Assembly (NCBI GenBank): GCA_030609965.1
Contig: JAUWSQ010000023.1
Span: 1 to 39,521, forward strand
DNA: 39,521 bases
DNA from: Candidatus Fermentibacterota bacterium
GTDB taxonomy: Bacteria > Fermentibacterota > Fermentibacteria > Fermentibacterales > JCC-6
Direction: 5' to 3'
Part shown: piece after piece, positions 1 through 8,044 of the stretch
Layout of the letters: every line of letters starts with the position of its first letter
Position numbering within the stretch: the stretch's first letter is position 1
Program-made: the position numbers and the translations under genes
Notes under the pieces: generated by a model
Database searches by the model: none
What the model was told of the DNA's origin: nothing
What the model saw: only the letters and a program-made list of their open reading frames with translations

Positions 1-452
1 TCGCCTGATCTGATTACCGCAGAGTTCGGACAGGATAGAAGATTGCAGAAGGCAATTGCCTGGTGCGGGTCCTTTTTTGGGTATAAGTAGCACATTACAG
101 TCACTGCATCGGGATCACAGGGACAGCTGGCAAGAACGTCCAGATTCGTTCCGCAGTGTGGGCATGAAAAATCAAGAGGTTCTTCCGGATCCGGATGTCC
201 TTCGATGACTTCGTAGGAAGTATCCCCGAATACCGCTGAAAGGGATAGAAGTCCGCTTCCGCTTTTTCTGCCATTGAATTTCACGGTGATTCCCGGGAAA
301 CCCGATACCTCATTATCAATTGAGATCAGATTGTGTCCCTCAGGGCAGTAGACCGCATTGATAACAACTTCTGCCTTGATTGTCTTCTTTTCATCATGTT
401 TTATTTCTGGGATATTCAATCTGCCTTTATCATCGAACATATTGCCTGGCAT
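1..452 (-). CDS. Hypothetical protein with zinc-ribbon cysteines (3' end cut by window)
   Basis: A minus-strand reading frame runs off the left edge, so the C-terminus is missing. About 150 residues are visible. The start is placed at the ATG at 452 because an AAGGAG ribosome site lies about 7 bases upstream; another in-frame ATG at 458 is too close to it. The product is polar and has no signal peptide. It carries CPEGH near residue 36 and a later CPHCG followed by CPC, a spacing typical of small zinc-binding knuckles. I do not recognise the family. It is divergent from the S9 peptidase gene. Function unknown; the call as a real gene rests on the ribosome site, the open frame and the cysteine pattern. 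Confidence 0.6.
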   Translation of the reverse strand, partial: MPGNMFDDKGRLNIPEIKHDEKKTIKAEVVINAVYCPEGHNLISIDNEVSGFPGITVKFNGRKSGSGLLSLSAVFGDTSYEVIEGHPDPEEPLDFSCPHCGTNLDVLASCPCDPDAVTVMCYLYPKKDPHQAIAFCNLLSCPNSAVIRSG

Positions 453-487
453 ATACATACTCCTTAGTTATTCTGAAAATTATGGAT

Positions 488-518
488 TTGGCAGTTCTTT
501 ACATATGATAGGTATAAA
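488..518 (+). promoter_or_regulatory. Possible promoter for the S9 peptidase gene
   Basis: TTGGCA (488-493) and TATAAA (513-518) are separated by 19 bases, about 80 bases before the peptidase start at 601. The spacing is longer than the ideal 17, so this is only a candidate. The same TTGGCA plus 19-base spacing occurs in the repeat family described at 6183. Confidence 0.3.
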
Positions 519-600
519 GTTGCAAAAGGAAAAGTACCCAGTATTACCGGATGAAAAGATCGAGTTACGTCAAACTTTAGTTTTGGGAAGGAAGAATGTG

Positions 601-2631
601 ATGAAAGGCGGATCAGAATTCAGTTTGATAGTGCTTCTTACGGGCCTCGCTTTGATGATTTCCTGCGGGGAGGATGGATCACCGGCGGTACCAGAAGATT
701 TGACGGATTCTGATGTAGTGATCGAACATGTTGAATCAATCGGGGCAGATGAGCTTATTCCCCGCAGCATTCTGTTTGGAAATCCTGAGAGAATGGGTCC
801 ACAACTTTCCCCAGACGGCTCCCTGATAGCATACATTGCCCCGGTTGACAGCGTTCTCAATCTCTGGGTAATGAATGCTGACGGATCCCAAGCCAGACAG
901 CTCACATACGATACTAATCGCGGCGTAATCAATTATTTCTGGGCTGAGAACGGTGAAGACATTCTCTACATGCAGGATCTGGCAGGTGAAGAGAATACAC
1001 ATGTATACAGGTTGAATGTTGAGACTGAAGAGGTTACAGACCTTACTCCTTTTGATGAGGTTAGAGCTTACGTAAGCGCTACTGACCGTGATCAACCGAA
1101 CAGGGTCATCATAGAAATGAATCGGAACAATCCTATGTTCTTCGATGTCTATTCCTGTGACCTGGAGACGGATGAGCTTACTCTGCTCCAGGAAAACCCG
1201 GGAATGACCGAAGATGGATGCATGATTCTTCGTTATTTAACTGACGAAGATCTGAATATTCGTGGAATGGCTACCATAGATCCAGAGGTTGGAACGATCG
1301 TCTTCTATCTTAAGAATGTCGATGGAGTTGAATGGAACGAGTTTGTAAGTTTTTCCGCCCTTGATACTGTAAATCCGCAGCGTTTCAGTGAGGATGGCAG
1401 TGGTATCTACTACCAGTCCAACCTGGAATCCAACACGACAAAGCTGCTCTACCAGGATCTGGATACCGTAGAAGTGACAGAGATAGCGCACGACTCGCTT
1501 GCAGATATTGGCGGTGTTTCCTTTGATCCCTTCACAGGTGATCCAAGATCTGTCAGTTTCCATTATCTCCGGAGAAACGTACAGGTTCTCGATCCTTCCA
1601 TTCAGGAGGATTACGATTTTCTGGCTGAATTCAATCCCGGAGACTTCGGGATTACCTCCCGTGACAACGCGGACAGTACATGGATAGTGGTGTATTTCAC
1701 TCCGCAGAGCCCTGCGATTTACTACCTGTACGATCGTACAACCCGCTCCATGGATTACCTGTTCAATGCTATCCCGGCCCTTGATGATTACCAGCTGGCT
1801 GAGGTTGAACCTCTTCTTATTCCAGCGCGTGATGGGTTCATATTACCCAGTTATCTGACATTGTCCCTGAAGGCCGTTGAACCGCCTCTTCCCATGGTCC
1901 TGTATGTGCATGGCGGCCCCTGGGCCAGGGATTACTATGGTTACGATCCCTTTGCCCAGATGCTCGCCGATCGTGGATTCGCCGTTCTGCAGGTGAACTA
2001 CAGAGCATCATCCGGATTCGGTAAGGAGCACCTTAACGCAGGCAATAAGGAATGGGGAGCCCTGATGCAGGACGACCTTACAGATGCTGTTAACTGGGCT
2101 ATCGACCAGGGCATCGCGGACCCTGACAGGGTCGTAATAATGGGAGGATCCTACGGAGGTTATGCCACACTTGCTGGAGTGACGTTCACCCCTGACCTCT
2201 ATTGCGCGGGGGTGGATTTCTTCGGACCTTCCAATCTCATAACCTTCAGGGAAACCGTTCCGCCTTACTTGAAACCTTTGGGCGCAATCATGGATATCAG
2301 AGTGGGTGATATTGACGAGGATTCACTTATGCTTGAAGAACGTTCACCGCTTAATTTCGTTGAGAACATCACCGTTCCGATGCTGATTGTTCAGGGTGTG
2401 AACGACCCCAGGGTAGTACAGGCTGAATCCGATCAGATGGTTGCAGCTCTGAGAGAGAACGGCAACGAAGTTTATTACGTGCTTTACGATAACGAGGGGC
2501 ACGGTTTTGCTATCGAAGCCAACAGACTTGAATTCGCAGGCAGGGTTGAGGAATTCCTGTACAACCATGTGCCCGGCGTTCAATGCCAGATGTTCGAGGA
2601 GATACCAAACTCCACTGCTATTGTAAGGTAG
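601..2631 (+). CDS. S9-family prolyl oligopeptidase-like lipoprotein
   Basis: Probable serine peptidase of the prolyl oligopeptidase/dipeptidyl peptidase IV/acylaminoacyl peptidase group, anchored outside the cytoplasm. The ATG at 601 follows GGAAGGA and gives 676 residues. A frame extension to 358 is open but lacks a ribosome site and would bury the signal. The N-terminus is a lipoprotein signal (hydrophobic run ending LMISC-G). Residues about 50-420 contain TolB-like propeller repeats such as LSPDGSLIAYI. The C-terminal alpha/beta hydrolase domain has HGGPWARDYYG, the nucleophile GGSYGG (Ser about 517), an Asp in NDPRV (about 602) and the His in EGHGF (about 634), so the triad is complete. 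Substrate cannot be read from sequence. It ends at a likely terminator facing proS. Confidence 0.9.
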   Translation: MKGGSEFSLIVLLTGLALMISCGEDGSPAVPEDLTDSDVVIEHVESIGADELIPRSILFGNPERMGPQLSPDGSLIAYIAPVDSVLNLWVMNADGSQARQLTYDTNRGVINYFWAENGEDILYMQDLAGEENTHVYRLNVETEEVTDLTPFDEVRAYVSATDRDQPNRVIIEMNRNNPMFFDVYSCDLETDELTLLQENPGMTEDGCMILRYLTDEDLNIRGMATIDPEVGTIVFYLKNVDGVEWNEFVSFSALDTVNPQRFSEDGSGIYYQSNLESNTTKLLYQDLDTVEVTEIAHDSLADIGGVSFDPFTGDPRSVSFHYLRRNVQVLDPSIQEDYDFLAEFNPGDFGITSRDNADSTWIVVYFTPQSPAIYYLYDRTTRSMDYLFNAIPALDDYQLAEVEPLLIPARDGFILPSYLTLSLKAVEPPLPMVLYVHGGPWARDYYGYDPFAQMLADRGFAVLQVNYRASSGFGKEHLNAGNKEWGALMQDDLTDAVNWAIDQGIADPDRVVIMGGSYGGYATLAGVTFTPDLYCAGVDFFGPSNLITFRETVPPYLKPLGAIMDIRVGDIDEDSLMLEERSPLNFVENITVPMLIVQGVNDPRVVQAESDQMVAALRENGNEVYYVLYDNEGHGFAIEANRLEFAGRVEEFLYNHVPGVQCQMFEEIPNSTAIVR

Positions 2632-2651
2632 AAATTAACCGATATCGAAGC

Positions 2652-2685
2652 GAGCCGGGGGCATTCATGCCTCCGGCTCTTCTTT
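2652..2685 (+). terminator. Rho-independent-type terminator between S9 peptidase and proS
   Basis: GAGCCGG (2652-2658) pairs with CCGGCTC (2673-2679), extended inward by GGCA/TGCC, and is followed by TTCTTT. It begins 20 bases after the peptidase stop and 20 bases before the end of convergent proS, so it may serve both strands. Confidence 0.65.
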
Positions 2686-2698
2686 GGGGAGATATCTG

Positions 2699-4141
2699 TC
2701 AGTACGCTCTTGCTAGAATAACTCTTGTGTTCGTTTCTCTGCCGGTCATGAAGCACTTACCGGAACCTTCCGGCTGCTCGAGGGGGATGCACCTCACTGT
2801 TGCTTTTGTATTCTGCTGAAGTCTTGCTTCATCTTCGGTGTTACCATCCCACCATACATCGTAGAAACCAGGTTTATTAACTATGGCTTCGCGGAAATCA
2901 TCCAGATTTTCAACAGTATAGGTTCTGGAATCCCGCTTCCGGGCTGCCTCTTCAAACATCTCATTCTGTATTCTATCAAGAATTCCAGGTATGCTCTCCA
3001 CAAGGGAATCAAGGGGAATCGTGAACTTGCTGTCTCTGCCCGGCCTGTTTCTCTGGCTGGCCATCACATGTCCCTCTTCCAGGTCACGCGGTCCGATTTC
3101 AAGCCTCAGTGGAACTCCACGGACCTCCCAGTAATTGAATTTGAAACCGGGGCTCATGCCTTCTCGGCTATCCACTTCAACCCGAACACCCTCTATTTCG
3201 AGGTTATCCCTGATGCGTTCAACAACAGTCATTACCTCAGCCCTTGCTGAGTCATCCCTGGCTATCGGGACAATAACAACTTGTACCGGTGCAAGCTTTG
3301 GCGGCAGACGCAGGCCGTTCTCATCGCCATGAGCCATGATAACAGCACCGACAAGCCTTGTGGATACACCCCAGCTGGTCTGATGTACAAACTGCTGTTC
3401 GTTGTTGCTGTCAAGGTACATTGTATCGAATACCTTTGCGAAATTGGTTCCAAGGTAATGGCTTGTTCCGCTCTGCAGCGCCCAGCCGTTACCCATCATC
3501 GCTTCGATAGTATAGCTGTCCACCGCGCCTGCGAACTTCTCCCGCTCTGTCTTTCTTCCGGGTATTACCGGGATAGCCGCCACGTTCACCGCGAAATTCG
3601 CGTATACATTCAGCATTCGCAGGGTTTCCTCTCTGGCCTCCTCCTCATTCGCGTGTGCAGTATGCCCCTCCTGCCAGAGAAATTCAGTGGTTCTGAGAAA
3701 CGCTCTTGGACGCATTTCCCATCGAACTACATTCGCCCACTGATTAAGCAGCATGGGCAGATCTCTGTAACTGTTAATCCATTTTGAGAACATATGGTTA
3801 ATAATTGTCTCTGAAGTAGGCCTTACAACCAGGGGTTCTTCAAGCTTCTTGCCTCCAGCCTGGGTGACAATGGCTAGTTCCGGAGCAAACCCTTCAACAT
3901 GCTGGGCTTCCCTTTTTATGAAACTCTCCGGTATGAAAAGAGGGAAATACGCATTCTTGTGTCCGGTTTTCTTGAAGCTCGCATCAAGGCTCGCCTTGAT
4001 ATTCTCCCAGATTGAGTATCCGTATGGGCGGATCACCATGCACCCGCGCACTGGAGCGGAGTCAGCGAGTTCAGCTTCACGGATAACATCCTGGTACCAT
4101 CTTGCGAAATCCTTTTCAGGATTTGTAATGTTCTTTGCCAT
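2699..4141 (-). CDS. proS: Prolyl-tRNA synthetase, archaeal/eukaryotic-like type
   Basis: Charges tRNA-Pro with proline in the cytoplasm. The 480-residue product starts MAKNITNPEKDFARWYQD and has class II motifs in order: VIRPYGYSIWE, RPTSE (about 129), then NQWANVVRWEMRPRAFLRT and LWQEGHTAH. It then has the anticodon-binding domain and a C-terminal domain ending in the aromatic RAY. Size and ending match the short ProS class that lacks the editing insertion of E. coli-type ProS. In the C-terminal domain the CIP and GKC cysteines remain, but the position after GKCF is MTG rather than the usual second cysteine, so the zinc site looks degenerate. It is transcribed alone and convergently with the S9 gene. 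Confidence 0.95.
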   Translation of the reverse strand: MAKNITNPEKDFARWYQDVIREAELADSAPVRGCMVIRPYGYSIWENIKASLDASFKKTGHKNAYFPLFIPESFIKREAQHVEGFAPELAIVTQAGGKKLEEPLVVRPTSETIINHMFSKWINSYRDLPMLLNQWANVVRWEMRPRAFLRTTEFLWQEGHTAHANEEEAREETLRMLNVYANFAVNVAAIPVIPGRKTEREKFAGAVDSYTIEAMMGNGWALQSGTSHYLGTNFAKVFDTMYLDSNNEQQFVHQTSWGVSTRLVGAVIMAHGDENGLRLPPKLAPVQVVIVPIARDDSARAEVMTVVERIRDNLEIEGVRVEVDSREGMSPGFKFNYWEVRGVPLRLEIGPRDLEEGHVMASQRNRPGRDSKFTIPLDSLVESIPGILDRIQNEMFEEAARKRDSRTYTVENLDDFREAIVNKPGFYDVWWDGNTEDEARLQQNTKATVRCIPLEQPEGSGKCFMTGRETNTRVILARAY

Positions 4142-4166
4142 TTATCAGCACTTTCTGTCAGTGTGT

Positions 4167-4240
4167 TTATTGAGATTTCCCATCGCGGAAACTAATTGAG
4201 ATTCGCGGATACTCCAAGGGCATAATTGACACTCGAAGCT
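4167..4240. repeat. Short direct repeats upstream of proS
   Basis: ATTGAGATT followed by CGCGGAAACT (4169-4193, with TCCCAT inserted) is repeated as AATTGAGATTCGCGGATACT (4194-4213). A looser third copy, AATTGACACTCGAAGCTC, starts at about 4223. They lie 25-100 bases upstream of the proS start and could be a protein-binding array. No known operator was recognised. Confidence 0.4.
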
Positions 4241-4419
4241 CAGAGTGTTAACTTTTTAGTGTAGGGGGCCATTTGCTGAGAGTGCCAAAGACATGCAATG
4301 AAGGCCACGCCCTGATGCCCTGCTGATGCGTGACCTGTTAAACCAGGTAGACTGAAGCTGCAACAGGCCGTAATAAGACCTTTAGCCCTGTTAAAGAGAC
4401 ATTCTTCAGGGATATGGTC
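4229..4419 (+). other. Structured leader region upstream of the PAP2 gene
   Basis: This fills the 318-base gap between proS and the PAP2 gene. It contains ACACTC-loop-GAGTGT (4229-4248) followed by a T run, ACCTG-loop-CAGGT (4333-4348), and a longer interrupted hairpin. In that hairpin GACC and CCCTG (4377-4390) pair with CAGGG and GGTC (4407-4419). The last one ends about 40 bases before the PAP2 start. A CTGAGAG motif occurs near 4275, but the other conserved TPP riboswitch elements were not found. No known RNA family was recognised; a transcribed regulatory leader is possible. Confidence 0.3.
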
Positions 4420-4459
4420 CCCACATTCTTATCAGTTGAATCTGCATTGTACGGAAGGT

Positions 4460-5389
4460 ATGAAATTGTTTTCGTTCAAGACGATATACTCTTCTGTGAA
4501 AGACAGAAATTACCGTTTAATACTTATCTTTTTTTCAGCATACACGGCGATCATGCTGATCGTTCCACTTTCGAGGCTTGTACCCAGGATTCCGGTCCCT
4601 CTCATGTCTTTCCTGCTGTGTTACTTCCTGTACAGATGGAAAGGCCTTCCGAGAGTCCTCCGGCCCTGGCTTTTCTACCCGCTGCTCGTGATTTCGTACT
4701 GGCAGCTGCAGTTCGTTGTTTCTTCCCATTTTCAGGAATTCCATGGAGCGGGAATCATCGCCCTTGAGCGGAGCCTGTTCGGGCAATTGCCTGTAGTATG
4801 GCTTCAGGAACATCTGTATCGGGGTACAATAGCATGGTATGATTATATTTTCGCTGTTTTTCATTCCTCGCTGTTTTTCATTCCGATAGCATTTCCGCTG
4901 CTTCTTCTTTTCAGAAAGGGAGTGGAAAGGATGAAGAGGGCAACCGTGGCAATAGCCCTTATCACCCTCGCCGGATATGCGACTTATGTTCTGTTTCCTC
5001 TTACACCCCCCTGGATGGCTTCTCTTGAGAATATGATACCCCATGTTGAAAGGATAACTCTCCGGGCACTGGGAGAACTTGCACCCGGAGGAATAATCTC
5101 TTCATTCAGCCCAGTCCCGAGGGGAGCGATGCCCTCGCTTCATGCAGGGGTACCGATACTGGTACTGATGATAGCCTTCCGGGAGTTTCGATGCAAAGCC
5201 TGGTGGTTTACAATTATTGTGGGTGGAATATGCTTTGAAATCGCTTACGGCGCGGAGCATTATATTGTTGATATTATTGCGGGTCTTGCCTATGCTGTAG
5301 CAGCCTATCTGATTGTTTATAAGTGGTTGATTCCGGATGGTCGTCTTGCACCGGACCGTCCAGCTGATGTTAAGGAGCGGTCAATATGA
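4460..5389 (+). CDS. PAP2-family membrane phosphatase (Aur1/inositol phosphotransferase-like)
   Basis: Integral membrane enzyme of the type 2 phosphatidic acid phosphatase superfamily, probably acting on a lipid phosphate or transferring a head group. The ATG at 4460 gives 309 residues and sits just after GGAAGG. A TTG at 4436 would add 8 residues but has no ribosome site. Several hydrophobic segments are followed by PSLHAG (His about 228) and GAEHYIVDIIAG (His about 267, Asp about 271), matching motifs 2 and 3. The long N-terminal membrane region resembles Aur1-like members rather than short UppP/PgpB forms. Its stop overlaps the panB start (ATGA). Exact substrate unknown. Confidence 0.8.
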   Translation: MKLFSFKTIYSSVKDRNYRLILIFFSAYTAIMLIVPLSRLVPRIPVPLMSFLLCYFLYRWKGLPRVLRPWLFYPLLVISYWQLQFVVSSHFQEFHGAGIIALERSLFGQLPVVWLQEHLYRGTIAWYDYIFAVFHSSLFFIPIAFPLLLLFRKGVERMKRATVAIALITLAGYATYVLFPLTPPWMASLENMIPHVERITLRALGELAPGGIISSFSPVPRGAMPSLHAGVPILVLMIAFREFRCKAWWFTIIVGGICFEIAYGAEHYIVDIIAGLAYAVAAYLIVYKWLIPDGRLAPDRPADVKERSI

Positions 5390-6213
5390 AGAAGGATGTT
5401 CATTCCCTGCTTTTGAAGAAAAAAAGTGGGGAAAAGATAGTATCACTAACCGCATACGACTGCATGACCGCCAGGCTGCAGGAGGAAGCAGGAGTGGATT
5501 TCATACTCGTAGGTGATTCCATTGCTATGGCAGTATTCGGTGAGGAGACTACTCTTGGTGCAGATATTGATGTCATGATAGCCCATACAAAGGCTGTTTC
5601 CAGGGGAGCTGTCAACACCCTTGTTGTAGGTGACATGCCGTTCGGGTCCTACGAACGCTCCGATTCACTTGCTGTTAAGAACGCCGTCCGATTTCTTGCA
5701 GAAGGCGGTGCGGACGCTGTGAAGCTCGAGGGGGGCAACAGCCGGTCCCTTTCACGCGTGAGGGCCATCATCGATTCCGGTATACCTGTTATGGGACATG
5801 TGGGGTTGCTTCCGCAATCGATCAAGCAGTCGGGAGGGTACAAAGTCGTTTACAGCAGTAAACGTGATGAGCTCTTTGAAGAAGCCTTTGCCCTGCAGGA
5901 AGCTGGTGTATTCTCAATCGTATTCGAGTGTATTGAGGAGGAACTTGCCGCAGAACTTACCGGGAAACTCGAGGTGCCCACAATCGGTATCGGTGCCGGC
6001 AGGTACACCGACGGGCAGATACTGGTAGTAAACGATATGCTTGGCCTGTCGGGAGATTTCGAACCCAGATTCGTAAAGAAATACATTCAGCTTGACAGTA
6101 TAATTCTTGAGGCTCTGAAGAAGTTCTCGAGCGAGGTAAGGGACGGAGAATTCCCGGCCGATAGTAACGTATACCATTCAAGGAGCCTGTCCAACAATGA
6201 ACCATTGGCATAA
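5386..6213 (+). CDS. panB: 3-methyl-2-oxobutanoate hydroxymethyltransferase
   Basis: First committed step of pantothenate (coenzyme A) synthesis: transfers a hydroxymethyl group from methylenetetrahydrofolate to 2-oxoisovalerate. The 275-residue product has the family landmarks: VSLTAYDCMTARL, the metal site VGDSIAMAVFGEETTL, the substrate lysine in ADAVKLEGG, GHVGLLPQS and PTIGIGAG. The start overlaps the stop of the PAP2 gene by 4 bases. The last nine residues and the stop codon lie inside the MITE-like repeat at 6183, so the native C-terminus may have been replaced when that element inserted. A CoaB domain is encoded at the right end of the window, in the same coenzyme A pathway. Confidence 0.95.
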   Translation: MKKDVHSLLLKKKSGEKIVSLTAYDCMTARLQEEAGVDFILVGDSIAMAVFGEETTLGADIDVMIAHTKAVSRGAVNTLVVGDMPFGSYERSDSLAVKNAVRFLAEGGADAVKLEGGNSRSLSRVRAIIDSGIPVMGHVGLLPQSIKQSGGYKVVYSSKRDELFEEAFALQEAGVFSIVFECIEEELAAELTGKLEVPTIGIGAGRYTDGQILVVNDMLGLSGDFEPRFVKKYIQLDSIILEALKKFSSEVRDGEFPADSNVYHSRSLSNNEPLA

Positions 6214-6340
6214 AACCCACAAAGCTGGCTATAATACTCGCATATTTTCGTCAAATACATCCAGTATTCTCCTCAAATCTTCGAGCATTCTATCTCAGCT
6301 GTGAGAATCTTCTGCTCAATGTACATTGTCAGACACACTC
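6183..6340 (+). mobile_element. MITE-like repeat, copy 1 (between panB and purD)
   Basis: A 158-bp non-coding element, one of three related copies in the window. Its ends are inverted repeats: GAGCCTGTCCAACAATG on the left, and on the right CATTGTCAGACACACTC, whose complement starts GAGTGTGTCTGACAATG. Each end also contains a small palindrome, CAATG-N2/3-CATTG. CAAG occurs immediately outside both ends (6179-6182 and 6341-6344), consistent with a 4-bp target duplication. It overlaps the end of panB and stops 13 bases before the purD GTG, just at its ribosome site. No transposase is encoded within. Confidence 0.85.
6205..6235 (+). promoter_or_regulatory. Promoter-like pair inside MITE copy 1, reading towards purD
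   Basis: TTGGCA (6205-6210) and TATAAT (6230-6235) with a 19-base spacer. TATAAT is identical in all three copies of the repeat. A transcript from here would have a leader of about 110 bases before purD. Spacing is suboptimal, so activity is an inference. Confidence 0.4.
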
Positions 6341-6353
6341 CAAGGGAGGAAAA

Positions 6354-7601
6354 GTGAAAATACTGGTCGTCGGCAGCGGAGGTCGAGAGCACGCACTTGT
6401 ATGGGCGTTATCCAGGTCAGGCGATCATTCTCTGATATGTGCTCCGGGTAACCCCGGGATTGCAGAAATCGCGAAACTGTTCCCGGTGAAGGTCTCGGAT
6501 ATCGATGGCCTTGTGAATCTTGCAGCACATGAAAAGGTTGACCTTGTAATTGTCGGACCAGAAGTACCTCTAGTAGCCGGGCTTGCTGATGAACTTAGAC
6601 GGAAAGGTATTCCCTGTTTCGGTCCCGGTGCGGCTGGCGCGCGGCTTGAAGGCAGTAAATGGTTCGCGAAAGAGATAATGGAATCTGCAGGAGTGCCTAC
6701 CGCCTGCGGAAAGGTTTTCTCCGATCTGGCTTCCGCCAGGGAGTATATTGGAGAGGATGCATGCAAATATGTCATTAAAGCAGACGGCCTTGCAGCCGGG
6801 AAGGGTGTATTTCTCCCCGATGATTCTGTTGAAGCATGCGGTATCCTTGAAGAACTCTTTGCGGGAAAATTTGGAGAATCCGGAGTTCAGGTTGTAGTTG
6901 AAGAAAGGCTTCTTGGCAGAGAGGTAAGCATACTCGCAATCTGCAGCGGAGAGGAATGCGTAATTCTTCCCCCAAGCCGTGATCATAAGAGGCTTGGAGA
7001 TGCTGATACGGGACCTAATACGGGAGGAATGGGAGCTGTCTGCCCTCCCCCCGGAACAGATAACTGCTCCTGGGAGCATGCCCGGACCAGGATTATTTTG
7101 CCTGTCCTCTCCGAGCTCGCATCGAGGGGAATCGATTTCAGGGGTGTTCTTTACGCTGGACTGATGATAACTGATGACGGTCCGAAAGTGCTGGAATTCA
7201 ATGTGCGCTTTGGTGACCCTGAGACCCAGGCGGTGCTGCCGTTAGTTCTGGATGACCTGGGCGAGATATTCTTGTCCGCTGCAACGGGAGGTCCACTGCC
7301 GGAACATCTGACCGTAGAAGATGGATTCTGCAGCTGCGCTGTAATGGCCTCGGGAGGCTATCCTGGTACCTATGAAAAGGGATTTCCGATCACGGGCCTG
7401 GATAAAATAGAAGATGCCGTCGTTTTTCATGCTGGTACAGCAATAGAAAATGGAAGGCTCGTTACCGGAGGCGGTAGAGTACTCAGTGTCGCATGCATTG
7501 GAGATACTCTGGAGGGTTCACTGGACAGGACTTACAGAGAACTTGATAAGATAGATTTCAAAGGGAAATTTTACAGAAAAGATATCGGGAGGACAGTCTG
7601 A
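6354..7601 (+). CDS. purD: Phosphoribosylamine-glycine ligase (GARS)
   Basis: ATP-grasp enzyme of purine synthesis that joins glycine to phosphoribosylamine. The 415-residue product begins MKILVVGSGGREHALVWAL, the typical PurD start. It has VIKADGLAAGKGVF in the ATP-grasp fold, then GPNTGGMGAVCPPP, and ends its core with EFNVRFGDPETQAVLP. GTG is used as start; GGGAGG lies five bases upstream and sits just outside the MITE-like repeat. Its last base overlaps the purE start (TGATG), so the two are translationally coupled. Without the inserted repeat, purD would follow panB almost directly. Confidence 0.95.
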   Translation: MKILVVGSGGREHALVWALSRSGDHSLICAPGNPGIAEIAKLFPVKVSDIDGLVNLAAHEKVDLVIVGPEVPLVAGLADELRRKGIPCFGPGAAGARLEGSKWFAKEIMESAGVPTACGKVFSDLASAREYIGEDACKYVIKADGLAAGKGVFLPDDSVEACGILEELFAGKFGESGVQVVVEERLLGREVSILAICSGEECVILPPSRDHKRLGDADTGPNTGGMGAVCPPPGTDNCSWEHARTRIILPVLSELASRGIDFRGVLYAGLMITDDGPKVLEFNVRFGDPETQAVLPLVLDDLGEIFLSAATGGPLPEHLTVEDGFCSCAVMASGGYPGTYEKGFPITGLDKIEDAVVFHAGTAIENGRLVTGGGRVLSVACIGDTLEGSLDRTYRELDKIDFKGKFYRKDIGRTV

Positions 7602-8044
7602 TGCTTGTTGGAATTCTTATGGGAAGTGAAAGTGACAGAGAGGTAATGAAGCTGACATCCGAGGTCCTCGAAAACCTTGAGATACCCTTTGAGGTGAATA
7701 TAATGTCTGCCCACAGGACTCCTGATAAGGTGAAGAAGTACGCTTCGGGAGCATCAGAGAGAGGACTGAAAGTACTTATCGCCGGTGCGGGGCTTGCAGC
7801 CCACCTGGCGGGAGCTGTAGCAGCACATACGATACTTCCGGTGATAGGAGTTCCCCTGGCAGCAGGTCCGCTGAATGGAATGGATTCACTTCTTTCAACC
7901 GTCCAGATGCCCAAGGGTATCCCGGTGGCAACCGTGGCAATCGGGTCACATGGCGCCAGGAACGCAGCGTATCTCGCCGCGCAGATAATAGCTCTTGAGA
8001 GCCCTGAAGTAGCGGCTCGACTGAAAGAGCTCCGCGGCTGGTGA
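7601..8044 (+). CDS. purE: 5-(carboxyamino)imidazole ribonucleotide mutase, class I
   Basis: Converts N5-CAIR to CAIR in purine synthesis. The 147-residue product has GSESDREVM, SAHRTPDKV and AGAGLAAHLAG, the phosphate- and substrate-binding segments of class I PurE. Class I enzymes normally work with PurK, which is not in this window. The usual proline of AAHLPG is alanine here, a mild variation. It overlaps purD by one base and the following TsaC-type gene by 4 (GTGA), so the three form a coupled unit. Confidence 0.93.
   Translation: MLVGILMGSESDREVMKLTSEVLENLEIPFEVNIMSAHRTPDKVKKYASGASERGLKVLIAGAGLAAHLAGAVAAHTILPVIGVPLAAGPLNGMDSLLSTVQMPKGIPVATVAIGSHGARNAAYLAAQIIALESPEVAARLKELRGW

Noticed and set aside
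358..600. N-terminal extension of the S9 peptidase
   Set aside because: Overlaps the divergent zinc-ribbon gene, lacks a ribosome site, and a lipoprotein signal begins at 601.
3281..3787. Plus-strand frame under proS
   Set aside because: Shadow of a clear proS coding frame; no supporting features.
4142..4260. T-box leader for proS
   Set aside because: No UGGNACCGCG-type antiterminator sequence or specifier layout was found on the minus strand.
4265..4370. TPP riboswitch suggested by CTGAGAG upstream of the PAP2 gene
   Set aside because: The second conserved half (ACCTGATC...GGTAATGC.C.GCG-like) is absent; only one short motif matches.
4535..5044. Long antisense frame under the PAP2 gene
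   Set aside because: Composition is that of a shadow frame; no ribosome site or recognisable motif.
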